Source: Siphonodentalium dalli (lineage: Eukaryota; Mollusca; Scaphopoda; Gadilida; Siphonodentaliidae). From it: a stretch of 64,000 bases of DNA. A model generated the notes under the pieces. That model had not been told where the DNA came from. It did no database searches and worked only from the letters and a program-made list of their open reading frames with translations. The position numbers were made by a program, and so were the translations under genes. Below are positions 12,401 to 23,007 of this stretch, one piece after another. Position 1 is the first letter of the stretch; every line of letters starts with the position of its first letter. The stretch is from NCBI GenBank assembly GCA_032622095.1, contig CP136066.1, positions 156,511,152 to 156,575,151 of the forward strand, given 5' to 3'.

Positions 12401-13340
12401 ACAAATAGACAAACAACAATGAAACCGATGCTGTGTCGTGATGGATGATCACATATCTACAATTCCAACTTTACAATGACCCCGACCAATTCATCCTGTG
12501 TTCATCATTGTTCATTGAAACGTGTGGATATGAGACATTGTCATTGTTCGCCATGTTATCGTCAAGTTACCGGTATCACGACAATTTACCAGGAGTACAC
12601 TATTATTGGTTGGATGTTCTTATCAAACTACCTTCGGCTGATTCACTGATATTTCATGGAAAATGTGCGACTACATGAGAACATTGTCGCCAAGTCATTG
12701 CGCACAGTTACACGTTTAAATATTGGATCTGCTGTTGTCTTGAAGGGACCAATCCCAAATAGTTATTGTTGATGTATTCAGTAGTACAGTACCAGTCAAA
12801 AGAAGTGGTATATTAAGCATGCTATTTTCGCAAGTGGAAACGCTTATAAGCATGTCGCTTGTGATATTATTGCAATATTTTGCGCCTTAATATGGTGACA
12901 CTTTGCACTCAAAATTGTGACATTTAAATCAACTATTGCGAGGTTTGTTTTCGCGATTCACTCAAAATGTGACCGCAACAAAGCGTTCATAATTGCATGC
13001 ATTTCTGAAAACAAACATTCATTTGTTAAATAGAGGTTATGCTATGCGTGTATGGATATGCACGCTTGTATCAAGCTAAGGCGGTATTCCTGAAATTATT
13101 GTGACGAGCCTGAAGGCAAGTCACGATGTGTGTCGGAAACTCCACCGTGGCTTGATACAAGCGCTCAGTTCCACACATAGCGGTGAAGATATTTATCATA
13201 TAATTTTTCTTCTAAAAAATAACTCTTCATTTCCTCCGATTTAATCTTCTATGTTGGTCGCTCGTTATCATTTTAATGTAAGCATAAATTTTTGTTTCAA
13301 TTTGAAACAATTATCGACTGGTCAGATATTGAATGTATAT
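12401..13340. repeat. Left 940-bp direct repeat flanking the LINE insertion
   Basis: Runs from 'acaaatagacaaacaacaat' to 'gattgaatgtatat'-type sequence at 13340 and is repeated at 14517-15456 with the same length. The only difference I found is 'gtattcag' here against 'gtatacag' in the right copy. The LINE lies exactly between the copies, so they behave as an extremely long target-site duplication. The 77-residue ORF in each copy (12445-12678, 14561-14794) has no recognisable domain. Confidence 0.9.
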
Positions 13341-14516
13341 ATATATATCTTTTATTTCTCCATTTCTGAAGAGTCAATATATAATAAAGCAAAATACGTA
13401 GAATATAAATAAGGAATTACACAAATATTTCATGCACAAGCAATTATGTACAAACACAGAGACACAAGACATTAATATAATTGGACACACACATATATAG
13501 TGGCCTGAAAACCGTAAACATGCGCATATACACGTACAAGATTACACGATGGAAAATATCAACGCAGTGATGGTTAGAGAAGGAATGAAATATGGGGAAC
13601 ATTATAATGAACTAATGTCTATTATCCCCGAACATCCAAAGGTACCAGATTTGAGCAGCTTCTCTCACCATAAAATCGACAATCTCCAGGACATCATCAG
13701 CGATGCCATGGAGAGAATTTGGGATATACCCAATGAACATGAGCATTTGTTTGTCCACCGGGAGATTATCAATGCACATATAACAGTCTACGTGGAAATG
13801 TGAGAGGAAACGATACCATGTGTCATTTCTTGAGTCTACCAGAGAAGAACAGTCGTTAAAAACATGATTCACGGTATCATTATAAATTGCCCCACATCTT
13901 ATGCACACAACGTCCTCAACGAATTTCAACATGCATAGTAATTGCACAATGAGAAAGTAAAATTTCTTGTGTCTGGGGTATTTGTGGCATGCTTTCCAAA
14001 GGTGGGACATGTGCAGGTTTGTTTGGATGGTAGCGAAACGACCGAAGTCACTCTGTGTTGATACAAGGTGTTGCCATTCGTTTCTAGAGTTGGACATCAT
14101 TGCGTTGTTGACCAGGGACTTCCAATGGTGTTTTTTAGCTACTTTTGCTTCTGATGAAAATTCCTCATACAAGTGAGCAATCGTCAGATCCTTAAGGTCT
14201 GATTCAACTTTTCTAATGAAAGGACTCCCCTGTGCGAAGTGAGATTCAGATGTGCGATAGTAAAAAAGTTGCTTCGTAGCCTTGTCACTACTCATATTGC
14301 ATAATGAGCGATACAAGGACAGGCTGCGTTTGGTTATGAAGTAACTGAGTGACTGGATACCAAGCAACCCCTCTACCATAGCCGTGCGGGTCTGGGGATG
14401 CAAACCCTGAATACGTTTTAAGCAAAATCGGTGAATGCGTTCAAGTTTAAGCTTATCAGTATTAGTGATATCAGTGATGAGTTCTGTTCCATATAGACCT
14501 CTTGGTAATACAATAG
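13341..14516 (-). mobile_element. 5'-truncated non-LTR retrotransposon (CR1/Jockey-like 3' end)
   Basis: A minus-strand LINE remnant of about 1.18 kb, bounded exactly by the 940-bp repeats. Its 3' end on the minus strand is an AT-repeat tail at 13341-13352. It keeps only the C-terminal part of ORF2. Heavy 5' truncation is typical of target-primed reverse transcription. Family assignment is by the flavour of the C-terminal region only. Confidence 0.75.
13612..14516 (-). pseudogene. C-terminal fragment of LINE ORF2 (reverse transcriptase thumb and zinc-knuckle region)
   Basis: About 300 residues remain open. Near the start is 'LPRGLYGTEL' and a Lys/Leu-rich helix followed by 'RIQGLHPQTRTAMVEGLLG', typical of the region after the RT core in CR1/Jockey-type LINEs. 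Further on is a C-x2-C-x9-H-x4-C cluster ('CIRCG...HVFNDC'). The catalytic RT core and endonuclease are absent, so it cannot be functional. The open frame continues a little past 14516 into the flanking repeat, which is not LINE sequence. Confidence 0.75.
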
Positions 14517-15456
14517 ACAAATAGACAAACAACAATGAAACCGATGCTGTGTCGTGATGGATGATCACATATCTACAATTCCAACTTTACAATGACCCCG
14601 ACCAATTCATCCTGTGTTCATCATTGTTCATTGAAACGTGTGGATATGAGACATTGTCATTGTTCGCCATGTTATCGTCAAGTTACCGGTATCACGACAA
14701 TTTACCAGGAGTACACTATTATTGGTTGGATGTTCTTATCAAACTACCTTCGGCTGATTCACTGATATTTCATGGAAAATGTGCGACTACATGAGAACAT
14801 TGTCGCCAAGTCATTGCGCACAGTTACACGTTTAAATATTGGATCTGCTGTTGTCTTGAAGGGACCAATCCCAAATAGTTATTGTTGATGTATACAGTAG
14901 TACAGTACCAGTCAAAAGAAGTGGTATATTAAGCATGCTATTTTCGCAAGTGGAAACGCTTATAAGCATGTCGCTTGTGATATTATTGCAATATTTTGCG
15001 CCTTAATATGGTGACACTTTGCACTCAAAATTGTGACATTTAAATCAACTATTGCGAGGTTTGTTTTCGCGATTCACTCAAAATGTGACCGCAACAAAGC
15101 GTTCATAATTGCATGCATTTCTGAAAACAAACATTCATTTGTTAAATAGAGGTTATGCTATGCGTGTATGGATATGCACGCTTGTATCAAGCTAAGGCGG
15201 TATTCCTGAAATTATTGTGACGAGCCTGAAGGCAAGTCACGATGTGTGTCGGAAACTCCACCGTGGCTTGATACAAGCGCTCAGTTCCACACATAGCGGT
15301 GAAGATATTTATCATATAATTTTTCTTCTAAAAAATAACTCTTCATTTCCTCCGATTTAATCTTCTATGTTGGTCGCTCGTTATCATTTTAATGTAAGCA
15401 TAAATTTTTGTTTCAATTTGAAACAATTATCGACTGGTCAGATATTGAATGTATAT
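14517..15456. repeat. Right 940-bp direct repeat flanking the LINE insertion
   Basis: Second copy of 12401-13340, same length and orientation. After it the unduplicated sequence continues 'tcaatgaatactag'. At the left junction 'aatagacaaatagac' suggests short microhomology where the LINE 5' end joined. Confidence 0.9.
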
Positions 15457-15759
15457 TCAATGAATACTAGTATTTTGTGATGAATAATTTTCTTTCAAGA
15501 TAAAACATTGTTTTAATAGTTAATAAAATTTATTTTGATACCTGTAAGTCATTATTTTCAGTTATTTTAATCTACAGTTGCGATGTTCAGCTGAGGTTGC
15601 AGGGCTATGATACCCCCAATAATTAGGTCCAATTAAATGTACTAATGTATACAGTGATGACATAGTCAAGCCGTAGTTATTTCTGACTAAGGCCGTAGTT
15701 ATTTCTGACTAAGGCCTTAGTCATTTCTGACTAAGGCCTTATATTATATGTTATATCTA

Positions 15760-16013
15760 CACTGAAAAAAAAAAACTTAGTCAAAAGTAACTGTTACCTT
15801 AGTCAGAACCCCCGTCTCAAAACTAACTAGCTTAGCTTAGTCAGAAATGACTAAGGTTGCCCTTAGTCATTTCTGACTAAGGTCTAAGGCCTTAGTCAGA
15901 AATGACTAAGGGCAACCTTAGTCATTTCTGACTAAGCTAAGCTAGTTAGTTTTGAGACGGGGGTTCTGACTAAGGTAACTTAGTTACTTTTAACTAAGTT
16001 TTTTTTTTCAGTG
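15760..16013. mobile_element. 254-bp near-perfect palindromic MITE with CACTGAAAAA ends
   Basis: CACTG-(A)n-CTTAGT at the left is inverted as ACTAAG-(T)n-CAGTG at the right. The whole element folds back on itself through 'gacgggggttctgactaagg' and 'agtcatttctgactaag' blocks. Extra partial copies of the 'tttctgactaaggcc' word lie just upstream (15670-15735). It is related to 10743-11281 and has no ORF. Confidence 0.8.
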
Positions 16014-17444
16014 TGTATACACCATTTATCACACTTCTTTCCTACCTACATCATTATCTTTCCTACGTATTTCATTATCTCCTCCCTTCTATCACTCCTC
16101 CTTCTTTCTTATCCCTGCACTCGCTTAACTAACTTCCCAACATTTATTTGAAAACACAGAACCATATTCAAATTCCCGTCCTCTTTACCCTGTAGCTGTC
16201 TGAATTGACACTCGGGGTAGCATTTCTAGAGGAAAGGATTTGTATAAAAGCCATAGGCTCATGGCTTGTTATCCAATCCTCATTTGAACTATGTTTTTTT
16301 CTATATGTATAATTCTCAATGTGATATTCTGTTCTATCGTTCAAATAAATACCGTTTACACTAAATTTGAGTCGAATCGGTCGAGGTCCAGAAACATGCC
16401 TATATATTTGAGCGTATATGAACATATATGAACCCCGGCGCTTACAAGCCAAGTTACAAATAGATTAACTAGTTTAAACGCATGAATATGTCATTGGTTA
16501 CAATATTCGAAATAATATTCAAATACAGTAGTGTATATAGACTTATGCCAATGGAACACCAATATATATATAAGAAAACTCTGCTTCCTTGGAAACCTGA
16601 TCCATCTACCAATGCATCACCAATTAAACTCCACTCGGAACTATTAATTCTGAAAGCTCACACACAACCCCTGTTCAATCGACCCACCTCTGGCTTCTCT
16701 CGAAGACATATTCCTGATACTTTATAAATATAACCCCATCAACTATCTTTTCGCGTTTATGAAAGATGCATGGACGACCTTTATAGTAAAAGAGTCCGTG
16801 ATGCGCGATTACTCCAACGGATGGCTCTCAGTATAGTTAAGACTGATCCACATTTGAAAGCTGTCCTTATCTCATCGAAATCCACTTAACGTATGGCCGA
16901 TATTGGACAGGTTGCAACTAATGGGCACCAGCACTCCTCAATGTACATGAATATGGCACGACATTTGAACAGAACCACGCGTGTGAACAACTCACCGCGT
17001 GTGTATTGTGTTCTGCGCGGTAAAAACGAACTGGTGCACGTGTTTTCTTGCCAATCTCAATGATTCGGTATTCAAATATTTCTATTCATGTTTGAGTTAT
17101 AACAGGTGAATGTATGTGGTCTGTTCTTCGGATCCAGACTTCTAAATGTCACATCCATCTTTCATACGCAACAACTGAATCAAATAATCCACTCCACAGC
17201 TATATTCCTTCTATGTGCAAGGCGATTCGTTGAGAGCAAATCGAGAATGACAAACATATTAAGACACGAGGCAAAAATGCAGTGTAAATTCAGACAAACA
17301 TTGCCAATGACCGTAGCCACCAAATCCAATAACATGCCACTCTGATATTGTTCAACCAGTTTAATGGGTGGACCATTTCCATGTGACATTACATGTGTTT
17401 AAAGATATATTATGTACTTGTTCGGGTGCGTGGAACTTATAAGT
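16014..17444. other. Intergenic stretch with a retroposon-tail fragment
   Basis: Nothing coding is recognised. 16345-16450 contains 'aaatttgagtcgaatcggtc' and 'ccagaaacatgcctatat', words shared with the tail repeats at 9.8-10.3 kb, so it is a fragment of the same retroposon family. Confidence 0.45.
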
Positions 17445-17775
17445 TAGTATTCAGGTGCTATATGCCAACTGGAGGAATATAGCATTCTGCTACATCATCG
17501 AAAATTTCAAGCAAATCGACCGTTCCACTCCATAGAAAACATTGTCTGAACTACGCTAAATTGTAAATATTTATTACTCGAATCAGGACGATTCTATCGG
17601 CGATAAACTAACGAAAACGATTTCGCCATCGACAGTCACTGCATTTAATTAATATATAAGAATGTCGGTGTGTGTTGTCAATTTAGATATAATATATGTG
17701 AAAATAACTACTATGAACAAGATTATTCTCCAATTCTATTTGATCACCATACCGAGGTGTTTCTCATCACTTTAA
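17445..17775 (+). repeat. Interspersed repeat family R, copy 1
   Basis: Shares long blocks with 34430-34635 and 42128-42462, all in the same orientation: 'ccactccatagaaaacattg', 'gcatttaattaatatataag' and a TG-rich block. No ORF and no clear terminal repeats; its class is unknown. Confidence 0.75.
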
Positions 17776-17988
17776 TACCTGTGTATAATAGTATATTTGT
17801 CCATGATCGCTCATTAAGGCGACACAGGTCTTGTTCCATATAACATATATATCCACTGCGAGTTGTATACTGAAAGTGGTGCATATATCTATACCACACG
17901 CATGCATGTGTATATATATAGTTCAGACGATGTTTTCTATGAAGTGGTACAGTCGATCTCTTTGAGATTTCGGCGATGTTAGTAGAAT

Positions 17989-18213
17989 AATAGTTTTTCG
18001 CGTTTCGTAGTAATAGAGAAAAACATTTGTCTTGGCGATACGGGTTAACATAATTAGACAGCGCGGGAAACGGAGGGTTTCCGCGATTGGGTGGAATTAT
18101 GGTTGTTTATGAACACGTGACGTGGTAACAGCCAATGGGGCTTCGCGACAGCGAAGGGAGGTCACGTGTTCAGAGAAGTGTTTCATTTCTAGAACGACGT
18201 TCGTTCCGTAAAC
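17989..18213 (+). repeat. Split direct repeat A1 of the DIRS-type element
   Basis: Starts 'aatagtttttcgcgtttcgt' and ends 'cgttcgttccgtaaac'. Repeated at 22493-22717 at equal length; the only difference found is 'gggtgg' against 'gggtag'. It probably holds the promoter and leader, because the first ATG follows 7 bp later. Confidence 0.95.
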
Positions 18214-18219
18214 ATCAAA

Positions 18220-19266
18220 ATGGACATCGATTTAAAAATTAGCGACGCCATTAAATCATCGCAGTCGGATCTTTTGGGTCAACTTAGCGTATTAATAGAT
18301 AGAATGCTAACAAAATGCGTTAGCGCCGACGCTGAGAAACCGGGAGCAGACAAATTCAAATTCAAGAGGCAAAGTAATGAAGAACAGCACACCTCGAACC
18401 AAAAAGTGATAGACAAACTTCGGAACGCCCAGATATACCTGGACGGCAATGAAGATTCCGGAGTGGAAGCCGCGAGCCAATCCTTAAAAGAAGGTATAGA
18501 CATGTTACAACACCGGCAAAAACTGATAAAGCTTGCCGATTCATCACAGTTAGGATGGAAAGTTGTAGCTGAATATGAATGCCACCAGCTAGCGTCGGAT
18601 TCAGACGATGAGAAGAGAATATACAAAGCTGAAGCTAGAGCTCAGAGGAAGATGACGCGAGAAAAGACAACCAAAAATCGCCGTTTTAATCCAATCAAGA
18701 GGGATTCGGCAGTTCGGATTCAGGGGACGGATCGACAGAGTTCCAGAGCTAATTCCAGGAAGCCCGGGCTGTGTTTCCTCTGTGGGCTACCAGGTCATTG
18801 GAAAGATGAATGCGACAGGAGAGGAACGGCGCCAAGAAATACGGCTACCAATAAGATAAGTATTTTAGAAAATACTTTAGATTCACAACGGTTGAAGACC
18901 GTTGGGGTTATGCGCGATCAAAGCGCGAACGATGCGAACAAGCCGAATAAGTCGGTAGCGTCAGGCGAAACGAGTAATCGTAATTTGTCGAGCGTTGCTA
19001 GTTTGGGGAGCAAATATAACCGCGCGAATTATTCGGTCGCGGAGTACAAAGCGGCGAAATATACGACCGTTACAAAAAACGCGGGCGTTTGCTTATCAGA
19101 AACAAATAAAAGTGTTCACGGCAATGATAGCCGCCAAGCCGTCGCTAGCGCAATGAACAGAGAGAGCGCCGGGGCTAACAGCGCAGTTGAAAAGTTTGTT
19201 TACACTCGAGTCAGTGACGCGGAAAGTCGCAGAAGTAGACTTAGTAGTTTCTGTCGAGTCGATTGA
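18220..19266 (+). CDS. Gag-like ORF1 of the DIRS-type element
   Basis: 348 residues from an ATG just after repeat A1. It carries a CCHC zinc knuckle (Cys185, Cys188, His193, Cys198) preceded by a strongly basic stretch, as expected for a nucleocapsid-like, RNA-binding structural protein. The N-terminal part is helical and polar; the C-terminal part is Ser/Asn/Lys-rich and low complexity. The next ORF overlaps its end by 80 bp in another frame, which suggests frameshifting or re-initiation to make the polymerase. Confidence 0.8.
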   Translation: MDIDLKISDAIKSSQSDLLGQLSVLIDRMLTKCVSADAEKPGADKFKFKRQSNEEQHTSNQKVIDKLRNAQIYLDGNEDSGVEAASQSLKEGIDMLQHRQKLIKLADSSQLGWKVVAEYECHQLASDSDDEKRIYKAEARAQRKMTREKTTKNRRFNPIKRDSAVRIQGTDRQSSRANSRKPGLCFLCGLPGHWKDECDRRGTAPRNTATNKISILENTLDSQRLKTVGVMRDQSANDANKPNKSVASGETSNRNLSSVASLGSKYNRANYSVAEYKAAKYTTVTKNAGVCLSETNKSVHGNDSRQAVASAMNRESAGANSAVEKFVYTRVSDAESRRSRLSSFCRVD

Positions 19267-20431
19267 TAATACTACATGTTTAACAGAGCTGGAAAAGTTC
19301 GCTTCGGATAGCGCGTTCGATACAGCCTGTTTAGTTGGCACGGGAGATAATCCGGGTAATCGCGCGGAGATACCCAGACACCGAATTGAGTGTCATGATT
19401 CGGTCAGTCCGCGAGGTAGATTGAATGAAAATTATTCAAAGTGGAAGACAGCGGGCGCTTCAGATTATTTGTTGGGAATAGTGGAACACGGGTATAAGTT
19501 GCCATTTTTAACGGTTCCAACGGAGTGTTGTCTGAGAAATAACAAATCGGCACGGGACAATTCAGAGTTTGTAAGAACGGAAATAGAAAAATTATTGGAA
19601 TTAAATTGCATTTCTCAAGTAAATGATAAGCCGGTCGTAGTTAACCCGCTTACCGTGGCAACGAATAGGGAAGGCAAACAACGTATGGTACTTGACTGTC
19701 GACATATAAATCACTCTTTGGCCAGTTTCAAATTTACTCTGGAAAACGGCTCGGTTGCCAGAGAAATGTTCTCAATGGGCGATTATATGTTCACTTTTGA
19801 TCTTCGAAGTGCATATCATTCAGTCGAAATATTTCATTCCTTCAGAACTTATCTAGGTTTCTCCTGGCTATTAAACGGGCGAGAAACTTTCTTTGTATAC
19901 AATGTTTTACCATTTGGAATTTCGACAGCGGCGTTTATATATACAAAATTGACAAGATTTGTCACCAAATTGTGGCGTTCAGAGGGGCACAAGGTAATAA
20001 TGTACCTAGATGACGGAATCGCAGGTTCTCAAAGTATTCAAGCGGCAGCTTCTTTGAGCGAGAAAGTCGAGCAAGATTTGATAGATTTTGGATTTTTGAT
20101 TTCATACAAAAAATGCACTTGGTTTCCGAAAACGAGCGCCAGATGGTTGGGTTTGGATTGGGACACGGTACACGGGCGAGTATCCGTTTCAGATATTCGG
20201 ATTCAGAGATTGATACAAGCTATTAAACGAGTGGAGGAGCAAACGCAAAGGCGCGACGGTTTTGTGCAAGCGCGCGCGTTAGCCGCCGTAGTCGGCCAAC
20301 TGATATCAATGAACGGTGCCGTGGAATCGGTGGTTAGACTGAAAAGTCGCTATATGTACAACGCGTTGGCGTATAAAGCGAGTTGGGACTCGCCGGTATA
20401 CCCGTTTGCGCGGAAGCGGCAAACGAGTTGA
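19187..20431 (+). CDS. Reverse transcriptase ORF of the DIRS-type element
   Basis: The open frame overlaps ORF1 in a different phase and has no ATG at its beginning (the listed start is TTG), so translation probably depends on frameshifting from ORF1. The polymerase core is clear: 'MVLDCRHIN' (motif A-like region), 'LPFGIS' and the catalytic 'YLDD' (20003-20014). It copies the element RNA into DNA. It ends after 'SPVYPFARK', where the next ORF continues the same protein in another frame. Confidence 0.85.
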   Translation: MKSLFTLESVTRKVAEVDLVVSVESIDNTTCLTELEKFASDSAFDTACLVGTGDNPGNRAEIPRHRIECHDSVSPRGRLNENYSKWKTAGASDYLLGIVEHGYKLPFLTVPTECCLRNNKSARDNSEFVRTEIEKLLELNCISQVNDKPVVVNPLTVATNREGKQRMVLDCRHINHSLASFKFTLENGSVAREMFSMGDYMFTFDLRSAYHSVEIFHSFRTYLGFSWLLNGRETFFVYNVLPFGISTAAFIYTKLTRFVTKLWRSEGHKVIMYLDDGIAGSQSIQAAASLSEKVEQDLIDFGFLISYKKCTWFPKTSARWLGLDWDTVHGRVSVSDIRIQRLIQAIKRVEEQTQRRDGFVQARALAAVVGQLISMNGAVESVVRLKSRYMYNALAYKASWDSPVYPFARKRQTS

Positions 20432-21303
20432 GGTTTTGGAAAGACAATATTCAATCAATGAACGGTCAGGACTTGGTCGGTCCAGGTGGTTACACCACGG
20501 AGGTGTTTACCGATGCCTCCAGTACTGGTTATGGCGGTTTCGTCCCGGATATGGACGAGTCGGAAGTGATTGGTTCGTGGTCACTGGAAGAGCGCAACTC
20601 GAGTTCCACTTGGCGTGAGCTAGAGGCTATGAATCGAGTATGCAGGTCTGTCAGTCGGAAACTGGCGGGTAAGCGGTTAAAATGGTACACCGATAACAAA
20701 GCCGCAGCCCAGATAACTAAAACGGGCAGTAGACACCCACATTTGCAAACGGTCGCATTGAACATACATGACATATGCGACGTGAACGACATAAAGTTGT
20801 CCCCTGTTTGGGTTCCAAGGGAACAGAACGTAAAAGCTGATATGCTTAGTAAATGTTTCGATTCGGACGATTGGAAAGTAGAAACAGGCATTTTTATGTA
20901 TTTGGATGAACGATGGGGTCCTCATACATCAGATCGATTCGCATCTGATTATAATAAAAACGCGGAATCGTTCAATTCGCGTTGGTGGTGCCCAGGCACA
21001 TCAGCTATAGATGCATTTTCACAATTTTGGAACGGCGAAAATAACTGGTTGGTTCCCCCGCCTAAACTGATTCTGAAAGTTATAAACAAAATGGTTTCAG
21101 AAGGGTCACGAGGTACATTGGTGTTGCCAATATGGCAGTCGAGCAATTTTTGGCCTAAGATTGTAGACCTGTTATTAAAAGGGAAGATCGAAATGGTAGA
21201 TCTTGGAAATAGAGGCTTATTACAGCCAGGGAGAGGTATCAATGGGGTTTTTGGTGAGGATCCAATGAGATTTTCCATGGCAGCAGTAAGATTTGAAGCA
21301 TGA
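20383..21303 (+). CDS. RNase H and C-terminal domain of the DIRS-type pol
   Basis: Begins with the connection 'NELRFW', then RNase H motifs: 'TDASS' (Asp at 20512), 'WRELEA', 'YTDNKAA' and 'VKADMLSK'. After it comes a region with 'SDRFASDYN', 'DAFSQFW' and 'VPPPKLI', the segment DIRS-group elements carry after RNase H, sometimes described as methyltransferase-like. It lies one frame away from the RT ORF with 49 bp of overlap and no ATG at its beginning (TTG). RT and RNase H normally form one ORF, so this is probably an indel near 20405. It degrades the RNA strand during reverse transcription. Confidence 0.8.
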   Translation: MGLAGIPVCAEAANELRFWKDNIQSMNGQDLVGPGGYTTEVFTDASSTGYGGFVPDMDESEVIGSWSLEERNSSSTWRELEAMNRVCRSVSRKLAGKRLKWYTDNKAAAQITKTGSRHPHLQTVALNIHDICDVNDIKLSPVWVPREQNVKADMLSKCFDSDDWKVETGIFMYLDERWGPHTSDRFASDYNKNAESFNSRWWCPGTSAIDAFSQFWNGENNWLVPPPKLILKVINKMVSEGSRGTLVLPIWQSSNFWPKIVDLLLKGKIEMVDLGNRGLLQPGRGINGVFGEDPMRFSMAAVRFEA

Positions 21304-21352
21304 TGTGTTTATATAAGGCATGATAATTATTTCATAAATCATTTCTATCAGG

Positions 21353-22345
21353 TTGAAATCTTCAATACGGGAAAAAGTGAAGGGCAGTGGCTTGCGGGTT
21401 TCGGCAACGACCGAGGGATTAGGAGAGAAAATGGCGGACTTGTTGTTAGCTTCAAAGGCGGATGGCACCAGCAGGAAGTACCTCTCTGTGTTCCGGAAGT
21501 GGGAGACATTTGCTAAAGGGATTGGCGGTAAAGTAATACCTGCTGAACCTATTCAGATCGCATTGTGCATGACAGATATGATTGATAAAGGCGTTTCATA
21601 CGGAGTCATTTCATCTATGAAGTACGCAATTAAACATTTTCATGGCATTTTCGGTCATTCGGACCCAACAAATAATGCATTCATACATAATTTATTGGCT
21701 TCTTCGAAACGTGTATCAGCAAAACCGATACAACGCAAAGAGGCACTTCCAGTCGAAGCTTTGTTGGATTTGTGTTCAAAATACAAATCAAGTTCGGATC
21801 TTTTAATAATCCGAGATATTGCAATGATTCTAGTTTCTTTCGCAGCTTTTCTGCGTTTCGGAGAATTAATAGCTCTTAAAGCAAATGACATAGAATTTAA
21901 GGAAAATCATTTTTCAATGAATATTAGAAAGAGCAAAACAGATCAATATCGCCTTGGCTCGCAGGTTGTTGTTGTTAAAGGTGTTTCCGATGCTTGTCCA
22001 TACAACTGGTTGCATAAATATTTTATGTCTGCAGACCTGACCACAATTGATGATGTATATTTATTCAGACCATTGTTTCGTTCTGGTGAAAATTGTAAAC
22101 TTATATACAAAGATAACCAGATTAGTTACACGAGGGCACGGGAATGCATCATGTCCCGTCTGAGGGAAGTATCGCCGAGCGCTAACATAGGTACTCATTC
22201 ATTGAGAGCAGGGGGTGCTAACGCAGGGGTTAATGACCGCTGCTGGAAACGCCATGGCAGATGGCGCAGCGAGACCGCGAAAGACGGTTACGTTCAGGAT
22301 TCATTAGAGTCCAGACTGGAAGTTTCTAGAAAATTGGGTCTATAA
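21353..22345 (+). CDS. Tyrosine recombinase (YR) of the DIRS-type element
   Basis: A complete tyrosine recombinase of about 330 residues that would integrate the circular DNA intermediate. Catalytic residues are present in order: Arg in 'RFGEL' (21854), a Lys region in 'IRKSKTDQ', 'HSLRAGG' (His 22196, Arg 22205), and Tyr in 'KDGYV' (22289). The open frame begins after 'atttctatcag', a plausible splice acceptor (AG at 21349-21350). The listed first codon is TTG; the first in-frame ATG is at 21431. This ORF defines the element as DIRS-superfamily rather than LTR. Confidence 0.9.
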   Translation: MKSSIREKVKGSGLRVSATTEGLGEKMADLLLASKADGTSRKYLSVFRKWETFAKGIGGKVIPAEPIQIALCMTDMIDKGVSYGVISSMKYAIKHFHGIFGHSDPTNNAFIHNLLASSKRVSAKPIQRKEALPVEALLDLCSKYKSSSDLLIIRDIAMILVSFAAFLRFGELIALKANDIEFKENHFSMNIRKSKTDQYRLGSQVVVVKGVSDACPYNWLHKYFMSADLTTIDDVYLFRPLFRSGENCKLIYKDNQISYTRARECIMSRLREVSPSANIGTHSLRAGGANAGVNDRCWKRHGRWRSETAKDGYVQDSLESRLEVSRKLGL

Positions 22346-22419
22346 GAGATTATATTTCATACTATGATGAAACATTGATGCATGTTGTGTTTTCTTCTGT
22401 GCTTTTGGACATAATCTAG

Positions 22420-22492
22420 AGTCGCTCGTCGTGGCTGGTTTCCAAACATAATTGGGTGTTTGTTATTAATTATTTCCAGTAGAGGGAAGACT
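22420..22492 (+). repeat. Split direct repeat B1 of the DIRS-type element
   Basis: 73 bp, 'agtcgctcgtcgtggctggt' to 'gagggaagact', matching 33904-33976. It abuts A2 directly, the B1-A2 junction expected for elements with split direct repeats. Confidence 0.95.
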
Positions 22493-22717
22493 AATAGTTT
22501 TTCGCGTTTCGTAGTAATAGAGAAAAACATTTGTCTTGGCGATACGGGTTAACATAATTAGACAGCGCGGGAAACGGAGGGTTTCCGCGATTGGGTAGAA
22601 TTATGGTTGTTTATGAACACGTGACGTGGTAACAGCCAATGGGGCTTCGCGACAGCGAAGGGAGGTCACGTGTTCAGAGAAGTGTTTCATTTCTAGAACG
22701 ACGTTCGTTCCGTAAAC
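22493..22717 (+). repeat. Split direct repeat A2 of the DIRS-type element
   Basis: 225-bp copy of A1, directly following B1. After it, unique sequence of the element (22718-23007) leads to the LTR insertion site. Confidence 0.95.
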
Positions 22718-23007
22718 TTCCTAACAATAATTTTGGTTAACAAATTATTGTACATACAAGTTTCTAAGACCGGATGTAAAGTAATTCAAAATAACATCCG
22801 ACAATGTTATATATAAATTTCAGACACGATAAGCATCTTGAATGTTGACAGACGATTCATTATAAATCGCATTGTGCGAGTAGTTGGTTTCTGTTTGTAT
22901 CGTTAAAACTGAATTGGGTTCAGCAAATCTAGCTTAGGTCTAGCACACAGAAGTTTCTCATGACAGATTCAGACGTTTATTACTTACAGCGTGGGTTTCT
23001 TGTATAC
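22718..23007 (+). other. A2-to-B2 spacer of the DIRS-type element (left part)
   Basis: AT-rich, no ORF. It continues after the LTR element at 33490-33903, giving a spacer of about 700 bp. ATAC at 23004-23007 is the left copy of the LTR element's target duplication. Confidence 0.7.

Noticed and set aside
12445-12678. 77-residue ORF, identical in the second repeat copy
   Set aside because: Its duplication is explained by the 940-bp repeat; no domain or codon signal.
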